DNA from: Spraguea lophii | Taxonomy: Eukaryota; Microsporidia; Spragueidae | DNA length: 64,000 nucleotides | NCBI GenBank assembly: GCA_001887945.1 | Contig: LDOQ01000088.1 | Location: forward strand, 62,001 to 126,000 | Direction: 5' to 3' | Part shown: positions 1-10,077 of the stretch, piece by piece | How the letters are laid out: every line of letters starts with the position of its first letter | How positions within the stretch are numbered: the stretch's first letter is position 1 | Program-made: the position numbers and the translations under genes | The notes under the pieces: generated by a model | Told to the model about the DNA's origin: nothing | The model's input: only the letters and a program-made list of their open reading frames with translations | The model's database searches: none

Positions 1-518
1 CAAAATTTTTTAACTTTTTATACGATGAAATACAGTCTGGATAAGATTTATATCTATAACAAACCCAAATAATGAAAGCTATATTTATCTTTAAAAAATT
101 AACAACTTTAAACACGGATATCAATCCTATCAACATTTTGATTATAATTAAATTATTATAACAAAAAAATGACTATCTATTATGTATGTATATTAATAGA
201 TCATGATATCACGATAAAATAAAAGATTTTAAAACATTAAAAGAAGATTAATAACTATCATTGTTTATAACCTTCTTACAACACATTGTATAAAATAATA
301 TAATATTAATTTATATTTATAAAAAAACAACTATTAAATATATATTTATGATTTAAACAACCAATATTTCAGAATATCCCAAAATACGATATATTTAAAA
401 TTTCATTAAGAACCCTGATATTTATATTATAATTGATTTTAATAAACTTTCTTTCCTTTTTCATTTACATTGAATAATAATTTTATTTCCAATCCATTAT
501 TTCTTTGAATAAGATTTT
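1..518. other. AT-rich gene-free left flank
   Basis: No gene is supported. The stretch is low-complexity AT sequence with no CCC-ATG start signal and no conserved peptide. The minus-strand ORF that ends near 439 is the tail of the decayed transposon reading frame to its right running through the inverted repeat, not a host gene. Confidence 0.6.
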
Positions 519-564
519 TCGGTAAAAGTTGCTTTGAGGACCCCCCCTTTTTTGCGTTTATATA
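519..564 (+). repeat. left terminal inverted repeat of ISXO2-like element
   Basis: This is the reverse complement of 1471-1516 except for one base shifted in the C/T homopolymer. Such conservation beside a stop-ridden transposase suggests fairly recent insertion, or ends still usable by a transposase supplied in trans (inference). Confidence 0.85.
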
Positions 565-599
565 GATAAAAAAAGGTTTAATTAGTGTTTGTTTGTTAT

Positions 600-1465
600 A
601 TCTTTCCCTTTTTATCGTGTGAAATTTTCTCAAATGGGCCCATATGAAATTTAAGAAATTTAAATTCCGAAATATGCCATGAAAAATTTTTTTTAACATT
701 AGTTCCTCGTGTTTTAACATATATCTTTAGTTTACACTACAGATTTTCAATGTTTTGAGTGTATATCTCTTTGTTTTCCGGGGACGCAAAATTGATTTTA
801 TGATTTACCCAAAAATGTTTAAATCCTATATTTTTAAGGCTAAGATGTCCTTTCCAACCATCTTTTATTATTGTAGAATCCTCTTTTATATTTTTTAAAA
901 CTATATTTTCAATGGGTTCACGGTTTCTTGTATGTACCATTTCAAAAAACCATCGTTTGGAGGTTCGTGATATTACACCAATGTATTATAATTGTTTAAA
1001 CCATCGGCTAATGTTATACTTCCTTTTATTGAAACAACTTTCATCAACTTCCACTATGTCTTTATACCCACCTATTTTTTCATATTCAGTTTTATTAATA
1101 ACGAGTTTTATAAGATCAATAACTTTGTTAATTAGTTTGTATTAGACTCCCAGTTCGTGTTTAATGTCTTTTATTCGTGTTTCACGAGACCATTCATATA
1201 TTATTAAAATTATATTTTTTAATGATATCCGAATACCTGAAAATACAGAACTGTCTCGTATTGAAATAGATGCTTTATTACATCTTTTAGTTTGACAAAC
1301 CCATATTAATATATCCGATACCTTTTTACTCTTTAAATACATCTCTTTTTTGCATTTTTTACATCTTCTTATTTTATAAATTACTCCTACATTGGAGGAG
1401 AAAGTAAAAATTTTATACGATAAATTAAGTTGTTCGTACAATGCTAATCTTGTAAACATGTGTTC
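600..1465 (-). pseudogene. ISXO2-like transposase pseudogene
   Basis: Read on the minus strand, it opens with a zinc-ribbon (CKKCKKEM, then WVCQTKRCNKA about 20 residues on). The DDE domain follows with VEVDESCF, RKYN, KDGWKGH, GFKHFWVNH and QNIENL, which are standard landmarks of ISXO2-like transposases (role: cut-and-paste of its own element). It is broken by an in-frame TAA at 1142-1144, a second TAA near 1004, and a TAG just after IENL where the family has Trp. Beyond that the frame shifts. The start is unclear; a Met within the inverted repeat is unlikely to be the native one. Confidence 0.8.
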
Positions 1466-1470
1466 TGTTT

Positions 1471-1516
1471 TATATAAACGCAAAAAAAGGGGGGTCCTCA
1501 AAGCAACTTTTACCGA
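1471..1516 (-). repeat. right terminal inverted repeat of ISXO2-like element
   Basis: This is the mirror of 519-564. An open reading frame on the plus strand runs through this repeat into the asparagine-rich gene at 1560, which would give that protein a spurious N-terminal extension if the true start were ignored. Confidence 0.85.
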
Positions 1517-1552
1517 TTTTTCTTACAATTTATATTTTAATAATATCTTTAA

Positions 1553-1556
1553 CCCC
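1553..1556 (+). promoter_or_regulatory. CCCC start motif
   Basis: CCCC ends 3 bases before the ATG at 1560. This is the microsporidian start-proximal motif seen before most conserved genes in this window, and it fixes the start downstream of the transposon repeat. Confidence 0.6.
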
Positions 1557-1559
1557 ACA

Positions 1560-3488
1560 ATGTTACCTATCACAAAAACACTACTCAATGACATATTTAC
1601 ATCAAACATAAAAATTACCACATTTACTATAATAAATAAAAATGTTTATTATCTTATGCAAAATAAAATATACAAATATAACATAGAGAAAAAAGAAACA
1701 ATATTACTTAAAGGTAATTACATAGATTATATGAGTAAATACAATAAAAATAATACATATGATAGTAGTAATAAAAATAATAAAGATAACAATAATGCAT
1801 ATGATAGTAGTAATAAAAATAATAAAGATAACAATAATACATATGACAATAATAATGCTTATGATAGTAATAATAATACATATGACAATAATACTGGTGT
1901 GATAAGATTTTATAATATAAATAATAAATTAATGGTGCTAACAGAAGACAAAATATATTTTTATAATACAGATTACGATTATTTGCATTGTTATAAATTT
2001 ATAAACAATGATTATATCCATAGAAATATAAATTGTATTAAAGAAGATAATAAAAAAAGTAATAAAAATAATATAAATAACAATAATATAGATAATATAC
2101 CGCATAGCAATACAAATAATAGTATATCTATTAATTCTACTACTTATTATACAGAATGTATAGATATATTATTTAATAGCTATTATCCTAATACATTTAA
2201 CAATAATATATTCTCATATCTTTATAATCAGAAGATAATATTACTTGATAAAGAGATAAATATTCAATATAAAAACAAATATAAAGATAATATGATAGTA
2301 GATTATTGTATTACAGATAAATATACATATTTTATATCCAATAGATCTACTATTTATAGAACAACCAATATATTATATACCAATAATATTATATTAGAAG
2401 ATAATATAACAATCCTAGATTACAGATATAATAGTAAGATAGATAATGATAAATATAATAATAGGATAAAATCTGATAACAAATCTATAATTAATAACAA
2501 TGATAATACAAATATACCTATACAGATAGAAGAATATAATAATAAATTATATGTATTATATAATAATTATATTTTAGTATATAATATACATTCTTATAAA
2601 GATAAAATAATATTAGAATTAGAATATAAACACAATTATAAATATATTAGTAGATTATATGTATACAATGGTATATATTTAATAAATAAATATAATATAG
2701 ATAGGATATGTAATAATAACATGGATAATAATAATAACATGGATAATAATAATAACAACATAAATAACAATAATAACACAGATAATAATATAAATAACAA
2801 CATAGGTAATATAATAGATATAAAGGATAATGTAATATTAAAATATAAGAATAATAATTATATATTTTATTCTTTATCTTCTGCTATAGAATATAATAAA
2901 TATAATATAGATAATAAAATATATAAAGAAGATAATAGATATTATGAATATAAGAATATTACATATGATAATTTTAATACTATAGATAATATATTAAACA
3001 ACAATAACAATATAAATAGTTTAAATGATTTAGATATACGTAATAACACTATAAATATAAACAATAAGGATATAAATATAAGTAATAACAATATTAATGA
3101 TGTGTCAGGGATAGAACGCATATTATATTTATTAAGATCTAATATTACTATACTCTCTATATTATCTGATATTAAATATGAATATAATATTCTTATAGAA
3201 AATAATGAGGATATAAAAGAAAGAAGAAGAATATTAGATAATAATAGAAATAAAATAATAGATAAATATAATAAGGTTAGAGAGATAGTATTATTAGATT
3301 CTATAAGAAATTGTAATATCAATAGTAATAGTAATAAATATAATGTTATTAATATTAATAACGGACTAATAAAGAATATCAAAGAATTAAGAAAGTGTAT
3401 AAAAAATAATAAAATAATAAAAGAAAAAGAAAATGTTAAGAAGATATTGTTACAACAGAATAAACTATTAAAGAAATATTATCGATAA
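1560..3488 (+). CDS. asparagine-rich hypothetical protein with C-terminal coiled coil
   Basis: This 642-aa protein is not recognised. The start is set by CCCC before 1560; the frame is open further upstream but that part lies in the transposon repeat. The N-terminal half has short hydrophobic beta-like stretches (MLPITKTLLNDIF, KIYKYNIEKKE, KLMVLTEDKIYFYN, KLYVLYNNYILVYNI) reminiscent of propeller blades, broken by Asn/Asp tracts. The last roughly 130 residues are charged and helical with heptad-like spacing (IERILYLLRSNITILSIL, then KERRRILDNNRNKIIDK). A propeller followed by a coiled coil resembles the Nup82/Nup88 nucleoporin layout, but this is only a shape resemblance. Residues about 66-95 are a tandem 14-residue repeat. 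Codons are extremely A/T-biased (AAT, GAT, ATA). Confidence 0.8.
   Translation: MLPITKTLLNDIFTSNIKITTFTIINKNVYYLMQNKIYKYNIEKKETILLKGNYIDYMSKYNKNNTYDSSNKNNKDNNNAYDSSNKNNKDNNNTYDNNNAYDSNNNTYDNNTGVIRFYNINNKLMVLTEDKIYFYNTDYDYLHCYKFINNDYIHRNINCIKEDNKKSNKNNINNNNIDNIPHSNTNNSISINSTTYYTECIDILFNSYYPNTFNNNIFSYLYNQKIILLDKEINIQYKNKYKDNMIVDYCITDKYTYFISNRSTIYRTTNILYTNNIILEDNITILDYRYNSKIDNDKYNNRIKSDNKSIINNNDNTNIPIQIEEYNNKLYVLYNNYILVYNIHSYKDKIILELEYKHNYKYISRLYVYNGIYLINKYNIDRICNNNMDNNNNMDNNNNNINNNNNTDNNINNNIGNIIDIKDNVILKYKNNNYIFYSLSSAIEYNKYNIDNKIYKEDNRYYEYKNITYDNFNTIDNILNNNNNINSLNDLDIRNNTININNKDINISNNNINDVSGIERILYLLRSNITILSILSDIKYEYNILIENNEDIKERRRILDNNRNKIIDKYNKVREIVLLDSIRNCNINSNSNKYNVININNGLIKNIKELRKCIKNNKIIKEKENVKKILLQQNKLLKKYYR
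1756..1839 (+). repeat. 42-bp in-frame coding tandem repeat
   Basis: Two copies of a 42-bp unit (1756-1797 and 1798-1839) differ by single bases and are followed by decayed partial units to about 1890. Each encodes AYDSSNKNNKDNNN. The unit length is a multiple of three, so copy-number change keeps the frame. Confidence 0.85.
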
Positions 3489-3675
3489 ATAATTAAAATA
3501 AATTATAATTATTTTTTTTATTCATATTCTATTTGTATTATTTTAATATTACATATATTATATCTATCTCCTTTATATTCTATTTGTATTACATCTATGC
3601 TATCTATCTCTACCTCTATCATCATATTATTTTTATATTATTTATTTAAATATTATTTTTTATGCACCCATAATT
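3489..3675. other. short intergenic spacer, pyrimidine-rich
   Basis: A TCTAT/CTC-rich spacer separates two co-oriented asparagine-rich genes. It ends in TGCACCCATAATT just before the next ATG, a CCC start motif. Confidence 0.6.
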
Positions 3676-6600
3676 ATGATAAAAGAACAATTAAAAATTA
3701 TACAAGAAAATAAAAATACAACAGATCTTAGACCTACATCTATTATAACATTGGTAGATATAGATGATAAAGATGAAATAGAAGTATATTATGAATTAAT
3801 AGAATTAATAAACAATTGTAATAATAATAGTAAGATAGATAATAATGATAATGATACCGATATTACTACTAACAATAATAATACCAATACAACTAATATA
3901 ATTAGTAATAACAAGGATAATATTATTACTGATAATAATGTTATTGATATTCTGAATAATCAATATTTTTATAAATATATAAATACTTCTACATTCAATC
4001 GTTCTCTTCTATCTTCTATTGAAGAAATATCATTTAACAAAGAATTTAAAATATTTCTTAAGAGTTTAATAATTTATAATAAATATAAATATTATAATCT
4101 ATTAATACAATATCTTATAAGAAAATATCATATAGATAAATATAATAGAAATGAATTAGAATATTTATTATTAGTAAATAATATAAGTATAAATAATAAT
4201 ACTGGTATAAAAGATAATAATAATATTACATATGGATGGTTAGCATATAAAATAAGAAAGGATAATATGTATATGAATATTATATTAGATTATATAGAAA
4301 TATATTGTAAACATAATATTAACAATACTGATATAGATAATGATAATACTAACATAGATAATAATACTAATATTACTACTACCACCACTACTAATAATAT
4401 TAAGAATATAAATAATATTTTATCTGTTTATGCATACAAACAATCTATAGAGAGTATAAAGATATTATTTAATAATACACTAGAATATATGTTAACAGAC
4501 AATAAACATCTATCAGATACAATTATAGATGGTTTAATAGATAAAATATATATGTTAGTAGAATATAAAGAATATGATATAGCTATAAATATATATAATA
4601 GAATGAATATAGAAATAGAAGACTTAGAGGATATATTACAACAACAAAAGAATAAAGATGATACAGAAAATAATGATAAGAATGATGATACAAAGAGTAG
4701 TAATAGGAATGATAAGAATATTATTGATATTAATATAGATAATACTGATACTAACACTACTACAGATATTATTAATATTAACATAGATAATTATGATTAT
4801 ATAATTAAGAATATGAAATATAATGATATAAACAACAATATAAAAGAATTATGTATAAAAATATTAAGATATAATAATTATAATGGTATATTAAATAAAT
4901 ATATAGATGATAATATTATAAAATATATTCTTAAATATATCAATGATAACAGTAATGATAATACTATAAGAGATAATATTACTCTATCACATAATAATAT
5001 AGAAGATAATAATAGAATAATATTAAAGAATATATTATCTATAGCTATTAATAAAAATATAATAAAAGATTATATAATAAACAGTATAATAGATAATAAA
5101 CTATTCTATTTATTGTTTAATAATAGATTAGAAGATAAAAGATATAATAAGATATTTAATAATCATATAAAAGATATAATAATAGATAATAAAGCAATAG
5201 ATGTAATAAACAGTATTAATAGTAAAATAATATACAATAAGATTATATCCAATATAATAGATTATTATTATAATGATAATATATCTATTCCTAATAATAT
5301 ATTATTGCTATTAAAAGACATAGATATAAAGAGATTAAATAATAAGAATAAAGAAAGAATAAACAATATAATAAAAGAAGATATTAAACATATAGATATA
5401 GAAGAATATATAATAAATAATAATGACAATGAAGATATACTAGTAAAAGTATTATATTCTATATTAGATTATATGATAGACAACAATAATAATGATAATA
5501 GTAATGATAATGTTATAGATACTAATAATCAAACTACTACTAATACTATTACTAATAATATTAATAATAAGGTGTTATTTAAAATAGATAATCATTGTAT
5601 AACTACTAATATTTATAATAATAAATATGTAATAAACATTATAGATAAATATTTATATAAATATCTATTACATACCATAGATAATGAATATTGGAAATAT
5701 TCTATTGTAATTATAAAATATATTATAGATAATAAAGAAGATAGAATAATAGAGAGTATAGATTATTTATTAGAATATAATATAAATAATAATTATAAAG
5801 AATTATTCTTATATATCCATAATAAATATAATAATGCTAAGATAGATAATAATAAGATTGATGATAATGGTAATAACAATGATAATGCTAACAGTGATAC
5901 TATTACTAATGATACTACTACTATTACTACTAATGATAATATTATTACTATCAGTAATGAGATAAAGAATAGAATATGTAATTATAAATATAATATAAAT
6001 ATATTGTTAGATAACTATGATCTATTATATATTCTTATAAAAGATTATAATTATTTTATATTACCTTATATACCTATGATATATAAAGATATTAAAAATA
6101 AATATTATAATGATAATGACATAGATAGTAATATAGATAATAATGTATTATATGATATAATATATATATTGATTATAAAGTATAAAGATATTATGAATGT
6201 TTATATTACAGATATCATAGATATATTACCATTAGAATATCTTATAGATTTAGAATCTTATATAAATGATAGTTCTAAGATATTAGAATATTTAAACAGT
6301 AATAATAAGATAGATGATAACAGTGATAACGATAACAATAATAGTAATACTACTAATACTATCACTATTAATAATTTAAATAATTTATTACATTATTTTA
6401 ATAAAGAATATAAATATAAAAATAAAGAAGAATATTTATTTATATTATTATTATCTAAGAATAATGATAATAAATATTATAATTATATATATAATACTAT
6501 AATAGAATATATAAAAGATAATAGTATATCAATAGATATAATATATATGTTATTAAATAATTATAATAATCATAAAGATAGTAATATGTATATATTAGAG

Positions 6601-7344
6601 TATATATGTAATAACCATAGCAATAATCATAGTAATAATGGTAACGATGAGATAGATATTACTAATAATATTAATGATAAATATAATTATAATTATTATT
6701 ATACTATCATAGGTAAAGGTATAGATAATTATTATTATAATAGAATTAATAAAGATATAGAAAATATATATTATTGTATAGATAATAATAAATATGATAT
6801 AGATATATATTTTAATATTAGAACTATAGCTATATATAATTATTTTAATAACAATAATAAATATAATAGTAATTATGATGGTAATTGTGATAATGGTAAT
6901 GATAACAAGTATGATAATAATATTACTACTGCTAATACTACTAATAATATTATTACTGATAAGATTAACTTTAGAAAGATATTACAATATTATTATAATT
7001 TATATTTAGATAACAAATTAGAATATATAAATATATTCTATGCTATTATTAATTGTTTAGATGATAATAAGATTATGTATGATTTTAATTCTATTTTATT
7101 AAAAGAATTATATAATAATAATAATAAGATGGATAATAAGATAGATGATGGTAATAAAAGAATAAAATATGATAATGGTAGTATGGTAAATGATAAGATA
7201 GTTAGATTATATAAAATATTATTTAAATATTCTATCCCATTTAGATTGTGTATATCACAATGTATACCTTATTTTGATAAAGGAAGTGAATATAAAGAAA
7301 TAAGAGAATTAATTAAGTATACTAAGAAATACAATAAATTATAA
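3676..7344 (+). CDS. large asparagine/aspartate-rich protein, function unknown
   Basis: This 1222-aa protein starts 10 bases after a CCC motif. It is built of predicted helical segments rich in Ile, Leu and Tyr (for example KYKYYNLLIQYLIRKYH, then EYKEYDIAINIYNRM) separated by long Asn/Asp/Thr tracts, and lacks transmembrane runs or a signal peptide. The pattern of helix pairs is that of an alpha-solenoid, as in large nucleoporins, coat or sorting proteins, but no family landmark can be seen. The C-terminus is the least degenerate part (YSIPFRLCISQCIPYFDKG), so it may carry the conserved function. It follows another Asn-rich gene on the same strand by 187 bp. An uninterrupted frame of 1,222 codons in such AT-rich DNA supports real coding. 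Confidence 0.85.
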   Translation: MIKEQLKIIQENKNTTDLRPTSIITLVDIDDKDEIEVYYELIELINNCNNNSKIDNNDNDTDITTNNNNTNTTNIISNNKDNIITDNNVIDILNNQYFYKYINTSTFNRSLLSSIEEISFNKEFKIFLKSLIIYNKYKYYNLLIQYLIRKYHIDKYNRNELEYLLLVNNISINNNTGIKDNNNITYGWLAYKIRKDNMYMNIILDYIEIYCKHNINNTDIDNDNTNIDNNTNITTTTTTNNIKNINNILSVYAYKQSIESIKILFNNTLEYMLTDNKHLSDTIIDGLIDKIYMLVEYKEYDIAINIYNRMNIEIEDLEDILQQQKNKDDTENNDKNDDTKSSNRNDKNIIDINIDNTDTNTTTDIININIDNYDYIIKNMKYNDINNNIKELCIKILRYNNYNGILNKYIDDNIIKYILKYINDNSNDNTIRDNITLSHNNIEDNNRIILKNILSIAINKNIIKDYIINSIIDNKLFYLLFNNRLEDKRYNKIFNNHIKDIIIDNKAIDVINSINSKIIYNKIISNIIDYYYNDNISIPNNILLLLKDIDIKRLNNKNKERINNIIKEDIKHIDIEEYIINNNDNEDILVKVLYSILDYMIDNNNNDNSNDNVIDTNNQTTTNTITNNINNKVLFKIDNHCITTNIYNNKYVINIIDKYLYKYLLHTIDNEYWKYSIVIIKYIIDNKEDRIIESIDYLLEYNINNNYKELFLYIHNKYNNAKIDNNKIDDNGNNNDNANSDTITNDTTTITTNDNIITISNEIKNRICNYKYNINILLDNYDLLYILIKDYNYFILPYIPMIYKDIKNKYYNDNDIDSNIDNNVLYDIIYILIIKYKDIMNVYITDIIDILPLEYLIDLESYINDSSKILEYLNSNNKIDDNSDNDNNNSNTTNTITINNLNNLLHYFNKEYKYKNKEEYLFILLLSKNNDNKYYNYIYNTIIEYIKDNSISIDIIYMLLNNYNNHKDSNMYILEYICNNHSNNHSNNGNDEIDITNNINDKYNYNYYYTIIGKGIDNYYYNRINKDIENIYYCIDNNKYDIDIYFNIRTIAIYNYFNNNNKYNSNYDGNCDNGNDNKYDNNITTANTTNNIITDKINFRKILQYYYNLYLDNKLEYINIFYAIINCLDDNKIMYDFNSILLKELYNNNNKMDNKIDDGNKRIKYDNGSMVNDKIVRLYKILFKYSIPFRLCISQCIPYFDKGSEYKEIRELIKYTKKYNKL

Positions 7345-8066
7345 TTTATTTAATATCTTTAATTTATATTGTTGTATATTGTTGTATGATATATTATTGT
7401 ATGATATTGCTTTTAAATCCAAAAGACTATTTTTTTAACATTCTTCTACTTTTCATATGTTCATATATAAGAATATGTATTGTATGGTTATTTACTTTAT
7501 TCAATTAATTATAGAATATTATTTTTATATGGTTATATTGGTGGTTAAAAGAAGTATATTTATTAAGGAATTGTATTTTAACCATAATTTTATTTTTAAA
7601 ATATAATATTACTTAAAAAACTTAGATTTTTAGAATCCTCATTGATTATATCTATTAACTAGAATCTTTATTAATTATATCTATTGGAAAATAATGAAGA
7701 AGTTATTTATTTTATTTCAATAGTTAATATTTAAAAAATTACCAATTAAATACACATCATTTTTTTATAATAAAATAGACGTGCTCCTTATTTTATATGA
7801 GAGTTATGATGTATTTTTATAAATTTCATAATTATATTTTTTTTATTATTTTATTATTTTTTAATTGTTATCATCACCAAATAATTATATTACAAATATG
7901 ATTTATATTACATATTAAGAATGGTAAGAATAGTAAGTTAGAATATATGATTTATGTTGTATACTAAAAATAGTAAATTATGATATATAAAGGAAATAAT
8001 GACATATTTTGTGATTGTCAAATAAATTTTTTTACTTATAAAGAATGTATAATAGTATAATAATAT
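7345..8066. other. intergenic AT-rich sequence
   Basis: No gene, tRNA or clear transposon peptide is visible. The sequence is simple AT-rich DNA leading into the inverted repeat at 8067. Confidence 0.5.
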
Positions 8067-8117
8067 AAAATAATAATTTTTTATATATTTATCAAACATG
8101 GATAAAATATTATATTT
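8067..8117 (+). repeat. left arm of perfect 51-bp inverted repeat
   Basis: It is the exact reverse complement of 8331-8381, with a 213-bp spacer. It reproduces, inverted, the leader, ATG and first codons of the transporter gene at 8349 (contains ATCAAACATGGATAAAATAT). Confidence 0.85.
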
Positions 8118-8330
8118 TATTATTAGAATATTTTTTTTGTTTTTTTATTAAAGTTGATAAAAAAATCATCATCCATTTATTATTAGAATCTTACAATTAA
8201 AAAATTAAATATTTATTTATTTACATCCACAGAATATAAAAACTTAATATATTATAAAATATAATATTTGTATATTAATAATATTTTTATAAAGATCAAA
8301 AAAATCTTTCAAAAAAAAATACAAATATAA

Positions 8331-8381
8331 AAATATAATATTTTATCCATGTTTGATAAATATATAAAAAATTATTATTTT
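8331..8381 (-). repeat. right arm of perfect 51-bp inverted repeat, covering a start codon
   Basis: It contains the last 18 bases of the 5' leader plus the first 33 coding bases of the transporter (ATG at 8349). It pairs perfectly with 8067-8117. A transcript starting upstream of 8067 would fold with its start codon buried in the stem. Confidence 0.85.
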
Positions 8382-9161
8382 TTCGCACATTACTATTACA
8401 ACCTAATACTTCAAATAATAATAATATATATTCTATATTCCAAGCAAATACAAAAATATTTAACATTTTCTACCATACCTTTAAGTGTATTAAAAATATA
8501 TGGACAATACACTCTTATATACACATCACGAAATTTTTCTGCTATAAACACATGTATTATGGAACAAACGAAATATTTCTTCTTAACTATTGGATGTATA
8601 ATTTTTTTGAAACAGAAATTTAAAATATATCAATATATTGCTATTCTAATTATTATGTTAAGTCCGATAGTAGTAAGTATTACTGGCTTTAAAGGTATAT
8701 CTGTTTTTAATATATTTATAGGCTTTTCTTCGGTTTTTTGTAGATCGTGTTTTGTATTGGGTATATATTATTTTAAAAAAGTTAACAAAAAATATAATAT
8801 TGCTAGATTAGTTTTACATATTAATTATATAGCATTTTTGACCTCTTTTTTAATATTTATTGTTTTATTGATAACTAAAAAAGATAATGTAGTTAATTCA
8901 TATAAAAGTGTTTATCATTTTTTATTTACATTGTTATTTACTATGAAGGATATTTATAGTACTTGTATTATATTTAAAGCATCTGCTATGAATTCATCAT
9001 TTTTTGGATCTTTGGCACAGATTGGAATAGGTATACTTGTTTCTATTGTTATAGATAAAGATGTAAAACTTACAGATATTTTTATAATTATAATGACTAT
9101 TTTGGGAATATTATTGTTTAATTTCAAAAAAATTAAAGAAAAATTTATCAAAAAGAAATAA
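8349..9161 (+). CDS. DMT-superfamily-like multi-membrane transporter, copy 1
   Basis: This 270-aa protein has about nine or ten hydrophobic segments and a lysine-rich tail (KKIKEKFIKKK). The layout, an EQTKYFFLTIG segment and a C-terminal SAMNSSFFGSLAQIGIGI segment resemble drug/metabolite and nucleotide-sugar transporters (SLC35/EamA type), which exchange small metabolites across membranes. The substrate cannot be told. It is a paralogue of the protein at 14186-15022: shared blocks include YGQYTLIY/LGQYIYFI, SAI.xCI.EQTKYF, FIGFSSVFCR/FIGFFSVFCR and SAMN...GSL.QI. An ABCG transporter lies between the two copies. ATCC precedes the ATG. The start codon lies inside a perfect inverted repeat. 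Confidence 0.75.
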   Translation: MFDKYIKNYYFFAHYYYNLILQIIIIYILYSKQIQKYLTFSTIPLSVLKIYGQYTLIYTSRNFSAINTCIMEQTKYFFLTIGCIIFLKQKFKIYQYIAILIIMLSPIVVSITGFKGISVFNIFIGFSSVFCRSCFVLGIYYFKKVNKKYNIARLVLHINYIAFLTSFLIFIVLLITKKDNVVNSYKSVYHFLFTLLFTMKDIYSTCIIFKASAMNSSFFGSLAQIGIGILVSIVIDKDVKLTDIFIIIMTILGILLFNFKKIKEKFIKKK

Positions 9162-9587
9162 AATAAATTATATAATATTATTCCGAGTATTCTTGGTTTA
9201 TGTTACTTGAGGAATACATTGGTTTGTTGGTAACTGTCATTGATGAATTTAAGGAGTAATCGTTTCTTAAGTAGTTTTCAAAACAACTTTGATGTTTTTA
9301 TTTTAAAACATAATATGGTTAGTTCAAGAATATATCTTTTGAACTTTATAAATAAAATTATTATATGGTTTTCGTTGATTTTTTTAATAATTTCTCATTT
9401 ATTTTAATAAAAAAATATTTTTTAATAAAATTTAATTTATTAAAGGTATTCTTTGTTTATAGATGTTAATTATACTCAAAAACCTTCTGTAATAACCACT
9501 TAAGTCTTCTTCTGTAATTTCGCAAAATCCCAATTCAATATAAGCATCCAACTCAGTTTCATTATTTGGTTCTTTGCGTGTTTTTTT
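9162..9587 (-). pseudogene. possible transposase C-terminal relic (weak)
   Basis: At about 9430-9580 the minus strand reads an open peptide containing ELDAYIELGFCEITEEDL then SGYYRRF. It resembles the C-terminal end of Tc1/mariner-type transposases, where an EDL..YYRR-like helix follows the catalytic domain. The SINE at 9588 appears inserted just N-terminal of this piece. No catalytic residues are seen and the match is weak. The rest of the stretch is featureless. Confidence 0.25.
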
Positions 9588-10077
9588 TACGAATGAAACT
9601 TTTATTTATCAAAGCTTCCTGGCCGGTTGCGGCCTACCATGGTCTGTGACCTTCGGTTCCTCAATCGAATTTAAGCTTGTACTAACTGGTTTCGCTACAG
9701 ATATGCATTAATCTCATCTTACCTTATGCTCCAGAATGTTAGGATTTTGCGTCTGGTGCGCGTCGCCGCCCCCACTTCCAGCTCTTAAGGAATTCCCAGC
9801 CTCTTTCGTTGCATAGTATTGGCCGAGTCACAAATCAATACAGGGATTGCAACTACATCAGCTAAACACTACTTTAATCTAGTAGCGGGGCCGTCATACA
9901 AGGCACAGCTATGCTGCACTATCGAAACCTCACCCACTCAACAACCTTTTTCTTCTCTTCTGCGTTTATTATTATTATTTATTTTTTTTTGTTTTGAAAT
10001 TTTTTTCTGGATGAGGGATTCGAACCCGCCAGGCTTGGGGTTTGGTTACCACCCCACGACCACTGGGCCAGGCGGGA
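9588..10077 (-). mobile_element. tRNA-headed SINE, near-full-length copy A
   Basis: About 490 bp and much more GC-rich than its surroundings, it is closely similar to the copies at 48288-48777 and 51315-51805. Read on the minus strand it begins GTCCCGCCTGGCCCAGTGG (an A-box-like element), continues to GGTTCGAATCC (a match to the Pol III B-box consensus GGTTCGANNCC), has a unique body, and ends ATAAATAAAAGTTTCATTCG plus an A run. Single-base differences from the other two place it slightly older. A target-site duplication is not clear. An open plus-strand frame across it is fortuitous: all copies share it without other coding signs. Confidence 0.85.

Larger units (their letters stand above)
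519..1516 (-). mobile_element. ISXO2-like (IS1595-type) DNA transposon, decayed, with terminal inverted repeats
   Basis: The element is bounded by inverted repeats at 519-564 and 1471-1516. They are 46 bp and nearly perfect, differing only in a C7T6 versus C6T7 homopolymer run; the core reads GGTCCTCAAAGCAACTTTTA outward. A transposase relic on the minus strand fills the interior. The total of about 1.0 kb is normal for a single-gene ISXO2 element. The right end stops 44 bp before the ATG at 1560, so the element sits in that gene's promoter. I could not identify a convincing target-site duplication. Confidence 0.8.

Noticed and set aside
1392..1559. 56-residue N-terminal extension of the first asparagine-rich protein
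   Set aside because: It begins at a TTG, crosses the transposon's inverted repeat, and the CCCC motif marks the ATG at 1560.
2942..3382. Leu/Ile-rich 146-codon minus-strand ORF resembling a membrane protein
   Set aside because: It is the reverse complement of Asn/Asp/Lys codon tracts (AAT, GAT, AAA read as ATT, ATC, TTT), a known artefact of such composition.
10008..10077. tRNA gene on the minus strand at the SINE head
   Set aside because: A- and B-box-like elements are present but the acceptor stem ends do not pair and the T stem has a mismatch; the unit always continues into the SINE body, so it is a tRNA-derived head, not a tRNA.
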